A stretch of 55,101 bases of DNA from an uncultured Lentisphaerota bacterium (GTDB taxonomy: Bacteria > Verrucomicrobiota > Kiritimatiellia > CAIQIC01), in contig CAISWQ010000079.1 in the NCBI GenBank assembly GCA_903889245.1, positions 64,876 through 119,976 of the forward strand, in the 5' to 3' direction. The notes under the pieces were generated by a model. That model was not told the origin of the DNA. It was given only the letters and a program-made list of their open reading frames with translations, and made no database searches. Within the stretch, counting starts at the first letter, position 1; the number at the start of each line of letters is the position of its first letter. Both the position numbers and the translations under genes were made by a program. Shown in pieces: positions 17,459 through 25,884 of this stretch.

Positions 17459-17488
17459 CTCCCAGTTAGACGGAGGTGGAAGAACATC

Positions 17489-19939
17489 ATGAAACAACTT
17501 CGGTGGCTGTCGGGATTACTGCTAGGGCTTACCGTTGCCGTGGTGGCGGCGGATAGGCCGCCGCTCACCAAGCTCGAACCGCCGGAAAAAGATTTCTTCA
17601 CCAAGCAACTACTCTATCACGGCCTCCCGATCAAGGCGCCGGCGGTCGTCGTGGATGACGCGTTATACGCGGCCCATGACCGGCTCGAACTGATGCTGCG
17701 GCACCTGCCCGGCGTCACCAAGCAACTCGTGGCCGCCGGCGTCGAGTTGCACATCATCGGCCGCGATCAGGTGACCACCGATCTGCCCGAGTGGCGGCAC
17801 GACAAGGGCAAACCGCTCGCCGAATACAACGGCCAGACGCGCGACGAGCGCACGCGCGGCATGGGCGGCAAGCTGGTCTCCTGCGGCGAGGAAAATCTGC
17901 TGAAGCTGGACCAGGACCGCTACCGCGGCCGCGACATCTGCCTGCACGAGTTCGCGCACGCGGTGAGGACCTACGGGCAGTCGAAAAAGGTCCGGGCACA
18001 GTTCGATGAACAGCTCAAGCGCTCGCTCGCCGCCGGCCGGTGGCGCGGCGCGTATGCCGGAACCAACGCACACGAGTTCTTCGCCGAGTTGACGATGTGG
18101 TACTTCGGCACGCACGGCGACCTCGGCATGTCCGGCCTCAAGCCGGCCAACGGGCCCGCCGGGCTCAAACACTATGACCCCGAAGCCTTCGGGCTCTTCG
18201 ATGCTTTCTATAAGGGCCGGCTGCATGAGGCGGAGCATCCTCTTGCCGAACTGCGGCAGCGGCTCGAAGCGGCCGTGAACGCCAGGGTGGACCGCGTCGT
18301 GATTCCACCGGGTGTCTATCGTGGTACGCCAGAGAAGGGCGGCAAAATTCACATCGCCATCCGCCAAGCCGCCAACCTGGAGATCATCGCCGAGGGCGTC
18401 ACGCTGCTGTGCGCGCAGCCGACGCGCGCGCTGGACCTCGCCGACTGCACGAACGTGACGCTGCGAGGACTGACGGTGGACTACGACCCGCTGCCGTTCA
18501 CGCAAGGCGACATCGTCGCGCTCGATCCCGCCGCCGGCTGGCTCGATGTGCAGATCCACACCGGCTATCCGGTGGAGCCCTACACGCGCGTGGACATCGT
18601 GGACCGCCAGACGCGCTACCGCAAACGCGACAAGCCGTTCATGTGGGACAGTTCCGCCGCCGTTCGCAGCGGCGGCGTGGTCCGCGTGCAGAACAAGGCG
18701 GCGGCGGGCTTCGCGCAGGTCGGCGACTTCGCCTCGCTCGGCGGCTTTCCGCCGGGCGTGATCGCCCACGCCGTGACGATCAGCGACTCCGCCCGCATCA
18801 CGCTCGATCGCGTGACGATTCACGCGGCTAACTGCATGGGCGTGGTCGCCTCCGGCGGCGCGGGGGCGCACGAGTTTCGCGGCTGCCGCATCGTACCGGG
18901 CCCGCCGCCGCCGGGCGCGACCGAGGCGCGCATCTTGAGCGTCAACGCCGACGCGATCCTGAACGGCCCGATGCGGCAGGGCGTGCTGACCGAAGGTTGC
19001 GAAATCCGCGACGCCGGTGATGATACGTGGAGCGTGCAGTCGGCCGACTACGTGATCCTCAAGCGCGAGGGCCAAACGCTCTGGCTCGCGCCGCGCGACG
19101 CCGCGGCGGTGCAGACCGGCGACCGCCTGCAGGCCGCGCTCGCGGGGCCGGTGGCGAAAGTGGTCGCCTGTGAAAAGGTGCGGCGCGCCGGGGTGGCCCT
19201 CGCGCCGGAGCTGGAACAGAAGCTGAACGCGGCCGCTTCGTGGAGCTTCTGGAAACTGCGCGACGACCTGCACAAGGTGATCATCGAAGGCGCGGTGCCG
19301 TGGCAGGCGGGTGACTCGGTGTATGACGTGGACCGGCAGGGGAACGGTTTTATTTTCCGCAACAACACGGTGCGCAGCTCCGGCCGCATCCTCGTCAAGG
19401 CGTCGGGCCTGATCGAGAGCAACCGCATCGAGGGCCCGTTCGCGGTCTCGGCGAACCCGGAGCTGCCGTGCCCGGCGGCCGCGGGCATCGCGGCGCTGGT
19501 GATCCGCCACAACACGATCCGCGACGCGCACCAGTTCAACCCGCATTATTCCTCGCCGCAGGCCGGCGCGATCTCGGTGACGGCCGAAGATGGCGGGAAA
19601 AACACGATGCGCCCCGCGGGCGTGTTCGGCCAGGTGGTCATCGAGGGCAACACCATCAGCGGCGGCAACGGCGCGGGGATCGTCGTCAGCTCCGCGCGCG
19701 AGGTGAGCCTGCGCGACAACCGGCTGGAAAATCTGCTGCACCTCCCGCCGAACTGCACCGGCGCCAAATACCGCATAGACAACCACGCCGCCGTCTGGCT
19801 GGCCGAGTGTGATCGCGTGACGCTCGCCGGCAACAAGCTGCTAAACCCCGGCTCTGAAATGAGCCGCCCGCTCGTCCGTGGCGAAAACGTGAAACAGCTC
19901 GACGGTGACCTGCTCGTTGTCCAAGGCTTGGAAAAATAA
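17489..19939 (+). CDS. Secreted zincin-type metallopeptidase fused to a right-handed beta-helix
   Basis: 816 residues with a signal peptide (MKQLRWLSGLLLGLTVAVVAA). Residues ~40-240 contain HEFAH (153-157) and, further on, NAHEFFAELTMWYFG, giving a gluzincin-like HExxH...E arrangement resembling the ATLF/lethal-factor fold. From ~265 the protein turns into a parallel beta-helix (VVIPPGVYRGTP, NVTLRGLTVDYDPLPFTQGDI, SGLIESNRIEG, VIEGNTISGGNGAGIVVSS, RVTLAGNKLLNPG) like those of polysaccharide lyases or GH110 galactosidases. The zinc ligands look intact; which half is catalytic is unknown. The start has a strong GGAGGTGG site. The last codons and the stop overlap a TTCCAA...TTGGAA palindrome, so the C-terminal VQGLEK is repeat-derived. 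Confidence 0.82.
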   Translation: MKQLRWLSGLLLGLTVAVVAADRPPLTKLEPPEKDFFTKQLLYHGLPIKAPAVVVDDALYAAHDRLELMLRHLPGVTKQLVAAGVELHIIGRDQVTTDLPEWRHDKGKPLAEYNGQTRDERTRGMGGKLVSCGEENLLKLDQDRYRGRDICLHEFAHAVRTYGQSKKVRAQFDEQLKRSLAAGRWRGAYAGTNAHEFFAELTMWYFGTHGDLGMSGLKPANGPAGLKHYDPEAFGLFDAFYKGRLHEAEHPLAELRQRLEAAVNARVDRVVIPPGVYRGTPEKGGKIHIAIRQAANLEIIAEGVTLLCAQPTRALDLADCTNVTLRGLTVDYDPLPFTQGDIVALDPAAGWLDVQIHTGYPVEPYTRVDIVDRQTRYRKRDKPFMWDSSAAVRSGGVVRVQNKAAAGFAQVGDFASLGGFPPGVIAHAVTISDSARITLDRVTIHAANCMGVVASGGAGAHEFRGCRIVPGPPPPGATEARILSVNADAILNGPMRQGVLTEGCEIRDAGDDTWSVQSADYVILKREGQTLWLAPRDAAAVQTGDRLQAALAGPVAKVVACEKVRRAGVALAPELEQKLNAAASWSFWKLRDDLHKVIIEGAVPWQAGDSVYDVDRQGNGFIFRNNTVRSSGRILVKASGLIESNRIEGPFAVSANPELPCPAAAGIAALVIRHNTIRDAHQFNPHYSSPQAGAISVTAEDGGKNTMRPAGVFGQVVIEGNTISGGNGAGIVVSSAREVSLRDNRLENLLHLPPNCTGAKYRIDNHAAVWLAECDRVTLAGNKLLNPGSEMSRPLVRGENVKQLDGDLLVVQGLEK

Positions 19940-20026
19940 ACGGCGGTTTTTCCAGGCCTTGGAAAATCTCGCGGAACATTTTCCAAGCCTTGGAGAAAAT
20001 GACGGCCTGTGTTCCAAGGCTTGGAA
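19919..20026. repeat. TTCCAANNNTTGGAA array D, four units, exact 31-bp period
   Basis: Units start at 19919, 19950, 19981 and 20012, each 31 bp apart. The first (GTCCAAGGCTTGGAA) is inside the 3' end of the metallopeptidase fusion gene; the last is perfect and ends 14 bp before promoter block 1. Two carry single substitutions, in the left arm of the second (TTCCAGG) or the right arm of the third (TTGGAG). Confidence 0.9.
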
Positions 20027-20040
20027 AGCCGGAAGCACGC

Positions 20041-20109
20041 AGGTCAAGAATGGATAGATGGAGGTCAAGATTGGCGCTTCCCCAGCGGAGCGGCGGCAGG
20101 TAGCGTGCG
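20041..20109 (+). promoter_or_regulatory. Fucosidase-regulon promoter block, copy 1
   Basis: Two direct half sites, AGGTCAAGAATGG at 20041 and AGGTCAAGATTGG at 20062, are 21 bp apart. They are followed by CGCTT, 19 variable bases and GGTAGCGTGCG. The TAGCGT hexamer starts 60 bp from the block start, as in the other four copies. No -35 box is evident, as expected for an activator-dependent promoter. It heads GH16 (20144) and the GH29 behind it. Confidence 0.8.
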
Positions 20110-20143
20110 TCCCGGTGTGTCTGCCGGGGAAAAAGGAACCTGC

Positions 20144-21415
20144 ATGAAGAAGCAGATGAGCATGGTGTTGCTGGGCGCAGGCGTGCTGCTGGCGACGACA
20201 TCCGGTGTAGGCGTGGCCGGCGTGCCGGCGCCCTCGCTGCCGCCCGGCGGCGCGGATAAATGGGAGCTGACGTGGAGCGAAGAGTTCGACGGCCCCGACG
20301 CGGCCTTGACCAACACGTGGGTTTCGCAGAATGGGCCGAGCGGCCACATCCTGTGCAGCCGGTGGCGCGAGAATGCGGTGGTGACCAACGGTCTGCTGCG
20401 CCTCGTGGCGCGCAAGGAAAAACGCGGCGGGCAGGAATGGACGGCGGGGAGCATTTGGACGAAGCAGGGCTTCCAATACGGCTATTTCGAGTGCCGCTAT
20501 AAATACGCCGGTGCGGAAGCGCTGAATAATTCCTTCTGGCTCATGCCCACGAGCAAGGTGCCCGAAGGGCAGAAGCACTTCGAACTGGATATCAACGAGG
20601 GCCACTTCCCCAACAAGCTCAACACCAACATCCACAACCACTCCGACCGCACCAAGGTCAATGGCAAGTTCACGCATCCCACCGCGTCGCGCAGCTTCAA
20701 CTTTGGCGTGCGGCCCGATGTGACCATCCAGCTCGAAACTCCCATCACGACCCGCCGGCTCCGCTTCTCGTCCCACCACGGCAGCTATGCGCACCTCGGC
20801 GAGTTCCGCATCTATAACGTCAATCCCGCCGGTTACCCCGGCGCGCTCTCCGCGACTGCCGACAAGGACAAGCCCGGCCTCGTCAACTTCGCGCGCGAAG
20901 CCGACACCAAGATCAGCACGAGTGGCTTTCTGAAGGCCGCGGACGACACCTCGAAGAATCTCCTCGACGGCCGCATCGAGACGCGGTGGACCTCGCAGAA
21001 GGAAGGCGAGAAGTGGGTGGAGTTCGAGTTTGCCGACCAGCGCACCCTCGGCTGCATCCAGTTTCTCAACGGATATGGCAAGCCGGGCGACTGGAAGGGC
21101 CTGCTCGATAATTACCGCGTGGCCTATCACGACGGCACCCAGTGGGTCGAGATGGCCAAGTTCGATGTCAAGGAAGGTACCTTCAACTTCGCCCGCGAAT
21201 TCCACATCTTTGGCCTCGACTGGACCGAGCAGGCGCTGGTGTTTTATCTCGACGGCAAGGAACTGCGTCGCGAGAAAAATAATTTCTGCTTCAGCCCCGC
21301 GCCGGTGTGGTTGAGCCTCGCGGTCATCAAGTGGGCCGGACCGGTCACCGATGCCATAGACGGCCAGGCCATGGAAGTGGACTACGTGCGGATTTATCAA
21401 AGGAAAGGGCCCTGA
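20144..21415 (+). CDS. Secreted GH16 hydrolase with a discoidin-like domain inserted in the catalytic domain
   Basis: 423 residues with a signal peptide. The N-terminal half of a GH16 fold (LTWSEEFDGPDAALTNTW, YGYFECRYKYAGAEALNNSFWLM) carries the catalytic motif HFELDINEGH (Glu ~147, Asp ~149, Glu ~152). Around residues 190-340 a discoidin-like segment interrupts it (DDTSKNLLDGRIETRWTS, WVEFEFADQRTLGCIQFLNGY). The GH16 fold then resumes with REFHIFGLDWTEQALVFYLDG and ends AMEVDYVRIYQ. Probably an endo-acting beta-glycanase with an internal binding module. The ATG at 20144 is supported by AAAAGGAA and follows promoter block 1; it is 5 nt upstream-coupled to the GH29 gene. Confidence 0.88.
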   Translation: MKKQMSMVLLGAGVLLATTSGVGVAGVPAPSLPPGGADKWELTWSEEFDGPDAALTNTWVSQNGPSGHILCSRWRENAVVTNGLLRLVARKEKRGGQEWTAGSIWTKQGFQYGYFECRYKYAGAEALNNSFWLMPTSKVPEGQKHFELDINEGHFPNKLNTNIHNHSDRTKVNGKFTHPTASRSFNFGVRPDVTIQLETPITTRRLRFSSHHGSYAHLGEFRIYNVNPAGYPGALSATADKDKPGLVNFAREADTKISTSGFLKAADDTSKNLLDGRIETRWTSQKEGEKWVEFEFADQRTLGCIQFLNGYGKPGDWKGLLDNYRVAYHDGTQWVEMAKFDVKEGTFNFAREFHIFGLDWTEQALVFYLDGKELRREKNNFCFSPAPVWLSLAVIKWAGPVTDAIDGQAMEVDYVRIYQRKGP

Positions 21416-21419
21416 CATC

Positions 21420-23204
21420 ATGAAGCTAACCAACCGTTCTCCTGTCGCGGCGCCGGGCCGCGTGCTGCTCGCACTCCTGTGCGGCGCGGGGCTGTGGGGT
21501 GTTCGCGTCGCTGCTGCGGCCAAGCCCAAGGACGCGCCGGCGGAAGGCGTGACGGTCGAGGCCGAGGCGGGGGCCGCCGGCAAGGAAACACCCGAACAGC
21601 GCGACGCGCGCATGGCGTGGTGGCGCGACGCGAAGTTCGGCCTCTTCCTCCACTGGGGCGTCTATGCCGTGCCTGCCGGCAAATATGGCAGCGAGACCAA
21701 CTACGGCGAGTGGATCATGCGCAGCGCCACGATCCCGGTCGCCACCTACCGCGAGTTCGCTGCGCAGTTCAACCCGGTGAAATATGATCCCATGCGCTGG
21801 GCGCAGCTCGCGCAGGACGCGGGCATGAAGTACATCGTCATCACCAGCAAGCATCACGATGGCTTCGCGCTCTATCCCTCCGCCGCAAGCAAGTGGAACA
21901 TCGCCGACGCGACGCCCTACAAGAAAGACCTGCTCGGCCCGCTCGTCAGCGCCGCGCACGACGCGGGGCTGAAGATCGGCTTCTACTACTCGCAGGCGCA
22001 GGACTGGAACAATCCCGGCGGTGCGAAGAGCGGCTTCAAGGAGGGCGAAGGCTGGGACGCGGCGCACAAGGGCGACTACGATGCCTACCTGAAAAAAGTT
22101 GCCGAGCCGCAGGTGCGTGAGCTGCTGACGCGCTACCCGATCGACATCCTTTGGTGGGACACGCCGATGTACATGGACGCCAAACGCATCGCGCCGTTCG
22201 CCGCGCTGCTGGGGTTGCGCCCCGGCCTCGTCACCAACAACCGGCTTGGCGGCAGCTTTGGCGGCGACACCGCGACGCCGGAGCAGTTCGTGCCCGTCAC
22301 CGGCTACAAGGGCGACTGGGAAACCTGCATGACGATGAACCGGCACTGGGGCTATAACGCCTACGATCAGGACTGGAAATCGTCCGCCGATCTCATCCGC
22401 AAGCTGGCCGATATCTGCGCGAAGGGCGGCAACTTTCTGCTCAACATCGGCCCAACCGCCGAGGGCGAGTTCCCGCCGGCGTGCGTCGAGCGGCTGCGCG
22501 ACATGGGCCGCTGGCTGCGCGTCAATGGCGCGGCGATCTACGGCACGCGCGCCGGTCCGTTTGTGCAGCTTTCGTGGGGCACCGCGACGCGCAAGGGCGG
22601 TAAACTTTTCCTGCACGTCTTCGATTGGCCGGCGGACGGCAAGCTGAAGGTGCCGTTGAAGAACGAGGCGAAGAGCGCCGCGCTGCTCGTCGCGCCGGAG
22701 AAACCGCTGGCCGTCACGCGCGAGAGCGAACGGCTGGTCATCAGCGTGCCGCCGGCCGCGCCGGATGCCGTGGACTCCGTCGTCGTGCTGGAACTCGAAG
22801 GTGAGCCGGTGACGCTGCCGCTGCCGACGGTCGGCGCGCAGGCCAAGGCCTCGGCCGAGCAGAAGGGCAGCGAGGCGGCGAACGTCTTCGACGGCACCAG
22901 CGCCAAGCGCTGGCGCGCGCCCGCCAACGTGAAGTCGGCGACGCTCGAAATCGCGCTTGCCCAGCCCGCGACCATCGCCGGCTTTGGCCTCGATGAACCC
23001 GACGTCTGGCCGCGCATGCGCCAGGCGTACACGCTGGAGGTCGCCGAGGGCGAGGGCTGGCGCAAGCTCGCGGGCGGCCCGACCGATGGTCACGGCCTGA
23101 AGAAAAACCTGACGCCGGTGACCGCGCAGAAGTTCCGGCTGACGATGACCTGCGAAAAGGGCGCGCCCGGCGTCGCCGAGCTGCAGCTCTATCGCGCGGA
23201 GTGA
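21420..23204 (+). CDS. Secreted GH29 alpha-L-fucosidase with C-terminal discoidin-like domain
   Basis: 594 residues with a signal-type N-terminus. GH29 motifs: MAWWRDAKFGLFLHWGVYA, MKYIVITSKHHDGFALY, LKIGFYYSQAQDWNNPGG, and PIDILWWDTPMY with the nucleophile Asp ~247. WETCMTMNRHWGYN and GGNFLLNIGPTAEGEFP follow. The C-terminal ~130 residues (SEAANVFDGTSAKRWRAP) resemble an F5/8 type C module. GH29 releases alpha-L-fucose with retention. It lies 4 nt after the GH16 stop and belongs to the unit driven by promoter block 1. Confidence 0.95.
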   Translation: MKLTNRSPVAAPGRVLLALLCGAGLWGVRVAAAAKPKDAPAEGVTVEAEAGAAGKETPEQRDARMAWWRDAKFGLFLHWGVYAVPAGKYGSETNYGEWIMRSATIPVATYREFAAQFNPVKYDPMRWAQLAQDAGMKYIVITSKHHDGFALYPSAASKWNIADATPYKKDLLGPLVSAAHDAGLKIGFYYSQAQDWNNPGGAKSGFKEGEGWDAAHKGDYDAYLKKVAEPQVRELLTRYPIDILWWDTPMYMDAKRIAPFAALLGLRPGLVTNNRLGGSFGGDTATPEQFVPVTGYKGDWETCMTMNRHWGYNAYDQDWKSSADLIRKLADICAKGGNFLLNIGPTAEGEFPPACVERLRDMGRWLRVNGAAIYGTRAGPFVQLSWGTATRKGGKLFLHVFDWPADGKLKVPLKNEAKSAALLVAPEKPLAVTRESERLVISVPPAAPDAVDSVVVLELEGEPVTLPLPTVGAQAKASAEQKGSEAANVFDGTSAKRWRAPANVKSATLEIALAQPATIAGFGLDEPDVWPRMRQAYTLEVAEGEGWRKLAGGPTDGHGLKKNLTPVTAQKFRLTMTCEKGAPGVAELQLYRAE

Positions 23205-23217
23205 CCTTGGCAGGAAG

Positions 23218-23245
23218 CCGGCCACGACGGAGCGTGGCCCTCCAC
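23218..23245. repeat. 28-bp dispersed repeat with GGCCACG/CGTGGCC hairpin
   Basis: These 28 bp are the exact reverse complement of 17244-17271. The stem 23220-23226/23233-23239 has a 6-nt loop. It fills most of the 55-bp gap before the SGNH lipoprotein and lies directly before its ribosome-binding site, so it should be transcribed in the leader. Confidence 0.85.
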
Positions 23246-23259
23246 ATAGGAAGGGGAAG

Positions 23260-24177
23260 ATGAAGCTCATGAAGAAACTGTTCGTGGTGGGGTTGCTCGG
23301 GCTGCTGGCGGGCTGCGCGACACCGCCGGCGGCAACGCCGGGCGTGGAGGCACTCGCCGGCCGGCGGATCATCGTGCTCGGCGATAGCATCACGCAGGGC
23401 GGGGGCTATATCAGCTTCATCTCCTACTATCTCAACCGGCTCCATCCGGGGAAAAACTTCGACATCTACCCGCTGGGCCTTTCCAGCGAGACGCTCTCCG
23501 GCTTGAGCGAAGAGGGACACGCCGGCGGGAAGTTCCCGCGCCCGTGCCTGTTCGAGCGGCTTGGGCGCGTGCTGGAGAAAGCCAGGCCGGAGATCGTCTT
23601 CGCCTGCTACGGCATGAACGATGGCATCTATCAGCCGCTGGATGATGCGCGCTTCGCCGCCTTCAAAAGCGGCGTCACCAAGTTGATTGAACAGTGCCAG
23701 GCCGCCGGCGTGCGGGACATTTTCCTCGTCACTCCGCCGATTTTCGATGCGCAGACCAGACCGGGCGAATTCAACTATGACTCCGTCCTGACCGCCTACG
23801 CCGCTTGGGAAATGTCGTTGAAGCTGGAAAGCGTCCACGTGATTGACCTGCACACGGCGATGCGCCAGGCGCGCGACGCGCGGGCGGAGATATTCTCCCG
23901 GGACCACATTCATCCCGGCGAGGAAGGTCATCTGCTGATGGCGCGGACGATCCTCGCCGCGCTCGGCGTGCAGGTGCCCGACGAACCGCTGGCGACGCTC
24001 AAGGCCGATCCGCTTTATAAGCAGGCGGATCTGCTGCGCCGCCACCGCGCCAGCCGCTGGATGCAGCACATTGGCTACACCCGAGAAAAAACCGTCGCCC
24101 CGCAACCGCTCGGCGACGCCGAAAAAGAGGCGGCGGAGATGCAGGCGAAGATTGACGTGCTCCGCAGGAAAAAATGA
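23260..24177 (+). CDS. SGNH/GDSL-type hydrolase lipoprotein (carbohydrate esterase-like)
   Basis: 305 residues with a lipoprotein signal (LLGLLAGC, lipobox Cys ~20), so anchored in a membrane. SGNH blocks are present: block I IIVLGDSITQGGG with the nucleophilic Ser, block II Gly in LGLSSET, block III ACYGMNDG, and block V FSRDHIHPGEEGH with Asp and His. Such enzymes often remove acetyl groups from polysaccharides; the substrate is unproven. The ribosome-binding site AGGAAGGGGAAG supports the ATG at 23260. It follows the GH29 gene by 55 bp, and palindrome array E separates it from the GH43 trio. Confidence 0.88.
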   Translation: MKLMKKLFVVGLLGLLAGCATPPAATPGVEALAGRRIIVLGDSITQGGGYISFISYYLNRLHPGKNFDIYPLGLSSETLSGLSEEGHAGGKFPRPCLFERLGRVLEKARPEIVFACYGMNDGIYQPLDDARFAAFKSGVTKLIEQCQAAGVRDIFLVTPPIFDAQTRPGEFNYDSVLTAYAAWEMSLKLESVHVIDLHTAMRQARDARAEIFSRDHIHPGEEGHLLMARTILAALGVQVPDEPLATLKADPLYKQADLLRRHRASRWMQHIGYTREKTVAPQPLGDAEKEAAEMQAKIDVLRRKK

Positions 24178-24205
24178 GCCGGGCATCGTAATGGCATGGC
24201 GGGAT

Positions 24206-24251
24206 TTCCAAGCCTTGGAAAAACATCCGGGAAAAGTTCCAAGGTTGGGAA
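24206..24251. repeat. TTCCAANNNTTGGAA array E, two units, 31-bp period
   Basis: Units start at 24206 (perfect) and 24237 (right arm TTGGGAA). They lie between the SGNH lipoprotein and the first GH43 gene and end about 17 bp before its ATG. Confidence 0.85.
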
Positions 24252-24267
24252 CTGAATAAAGGGAAGC

Positions 24268-25884
24268 ATGAAGAAAAAGCGTGGGTGGGCGATCGGTGCT
24301 GGATGGTTTGCGTCGCAGTTGTGTGGCGGCCTGCTGATGGCAGCCGGTGTGCCGCATGCGCCGGCGGCGTGGGGTGACCAGGGCGACGGGACTTTCCGGA
24401 ATCCCGTCCTGCCGGCGGATTACAGCGACGTGGATGCGATCCGCGTCGGCGCGGATTATTTTGCGATCTCGTCCACGATGCAGTTCTCGCCGGGCATGGT
24501 GGTGTTGCAGTCGCAGGATCTGGTGAACTGGCGGATTGCCGGGCACGTCGTGGACGATGTCTCGCGCCTCTCGCCGGAGATGAACTGGGACCGGATGAAC
24601 CGCTATGGCCGCGGCGTCTGGGCGGGCGCCATCCGTCATCACGCCGGAAAATTCTGGGTCTACTTCGGCACGCCGGACGAAGGCTATTTCATGAGCACGG
24701 CGACGAATGCGGCCGGACCGTGGTCGCCGCTCACGCAAGTCATGAAAGCCGCCGGTTGGGACGACTGCTGTCCGTTCTGGGACGACGACGGGCAAGGCTA
24801 TCTGATCGGCTCGTGTTTCAAGGAGCACTACAAGATTCATCTCTTCAAGCTGACCGCCGACGGGAAGCAACTGGTGGAAGGCTTCGATCATGTGCTGCAT
24901 CAGGGGCAGGGGCGCGAGGCGAACAAGCTCTATAAATGGAACGGGCTCTATTACCACTTCTTCAGCGAGGTGAACCGGGAAGGCCGCGTGACGATGATGG
25001 GCCGCGCGCGGAACATCACCGGGCCTTATGAATATCGCCAGTTGAATCACGTGAATCCGCGCGTGGACCGCGAGCCGAACCAGGGCGGCCTTGTACAGAC
25101 GGAGAAAGGCGATTGGTGGTTCGTCACGCATCAGGGCACCGGCGCCTATGAAGGACGGGCGCTGTGTCTCTTGCCGGTGACGTGGCGCGACGGCTGGCCC
25201 ATCATCGGCGAGGTGGGCGCGGACGGTCTCGGCAACATGGTGTGGCAGGCCCAGAAACCCATCGCGGGTTTGCCGGTGCTGCTGCCGCAGATGAGCGACG
25301 GGTTCGCGTCGCGCACACTCGGCGCGCAGTGGGAGTGGAACCATCAGCCACGCGCGGATAAGTGGTCGCTCGTCGAGCGGCCCGGCTGGTTGCGCCTGTA
25401 CGCGTTCCAGCCGCTGCAGCGCGGTAATCTGCTCAAGGCCGGCAACACCCTGACGCAGCGGCTCATGGGCACCGGCGGCGGCGAAGTGACGGTCCTGCTC
25501 GACGTCTCCCGCATGGCCGATGGGCAGCGCGCGGGGCTTTGCCACTTCGGCAAGCACTATGGCTGGATCGGCGTGACGCAGACCGGCGGCGTCCGGCGCA
25601 TCACCTATTCGGCGAACGGCCGCGAGACGTGCGGAGTGGTGGTGGATGCAGCGGAGGTCTGGCTGCGCTCGCTCATCTCCGCGGACGGCACCTGCACGTG
25701 GGCGCTCAGTTTTGACGGCCGGAGCTTCACTCCGTTTGGCGAGCGCTACACGTTGGAGTGGGCTTTTTATCGCGGCGACCGCATCGGCCTCTTCTCCTTC
25801 AACAACGACGCCGACACCGGCCAAGCCGACTTTGCCGGGTTCCGCTACGACATCAACCGCGCGAAAGGTATGCCTACGAAATGA
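24268..25884 (+). CDS. Secreted GH43 glycoside hydrolase with C-terminal beta-sandwich
   Basis: 538 residues with an N-terminal signal region. The five-bladed propeller starts FRNPVLPADYSDVDAIRVG (catalytic base Asp region); WDDCCPFWDDDGQGYLIG carries the pKa-modulating Asp and GQGREANKLYKWNGLYYHFF the general-acid Glu. Residues ~345-535 form a beta-sandwich as in two-domain GH43 enzymes of the xylosidase/arabinofuranosidase groups. AAGGGA precedes the ATG. Its stop overlaps the next start (ATGA), so the three propeller genes are translationally coupled. Confidence 0.9.
   Translation: MKKKRGWAIGAGWFASQLCGGLLMAAGVPHAPAAWGDQGDGTFRNPVLPADYSDVDAIRVGADYFAISSTMQFSPGMVVLQSQDLVNWRIAGHVVDDVSRLSPEMNWDRMNRYGRGVWAGAIRHHAGKFWVYFGTPDEGYFMSTATNAAGPWSPLTQVMKAAGWDDCCPFWDDDGQGYLIGSCFKEHYKIHLFKLTADGKQLVEGFDHVLHQGQGREANKLYKWNGLYYHFFSEVNREGRVTMMGRARNITGPYEYRQLNHVNPRVDREPNQGGLVQTEKGDWWFVTHQGTGAYEGRALCLLPVTWRDGWPIIGEVGADGLGNMVWQAQKPIAGLPVLLPQMSDGFASRTLGAQWEWNHQPRADKWSLVERPGWLRLYAFQPLQRGNLLKAGNTLTQRLMGTGGGEVTVLLDVSRMADGQRAGLCHFGKHYGWIGVTQTGGVRRITYSANGRETCGVVVDAAEVWLRSLISADGTCTWALSFDGRSFTPFGERYTLEWAFYRGDRIGLFSFNNDADTGQADFAGFRYDINRAKGMPTK

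Noticed and set aside
17195-17488. Insertion sequence remnant
   Set aside because: No transposase fragment or target-site duplication was seen; the palindromes belong to several unrelated families.
19919-20026. Array units as intrinsic terminators
   Set aside because: Stems of 6 bp around a 3-nt loop are weak, units are repeated four times, and other arrays lie directly before start codons or inside a gene.
22741-25824. 1027-codon open frame on the minus strand
   Set aside because: Antisense to GH29, SGNH and GH43 genes with complete catalytic motifs; no domain recognised.
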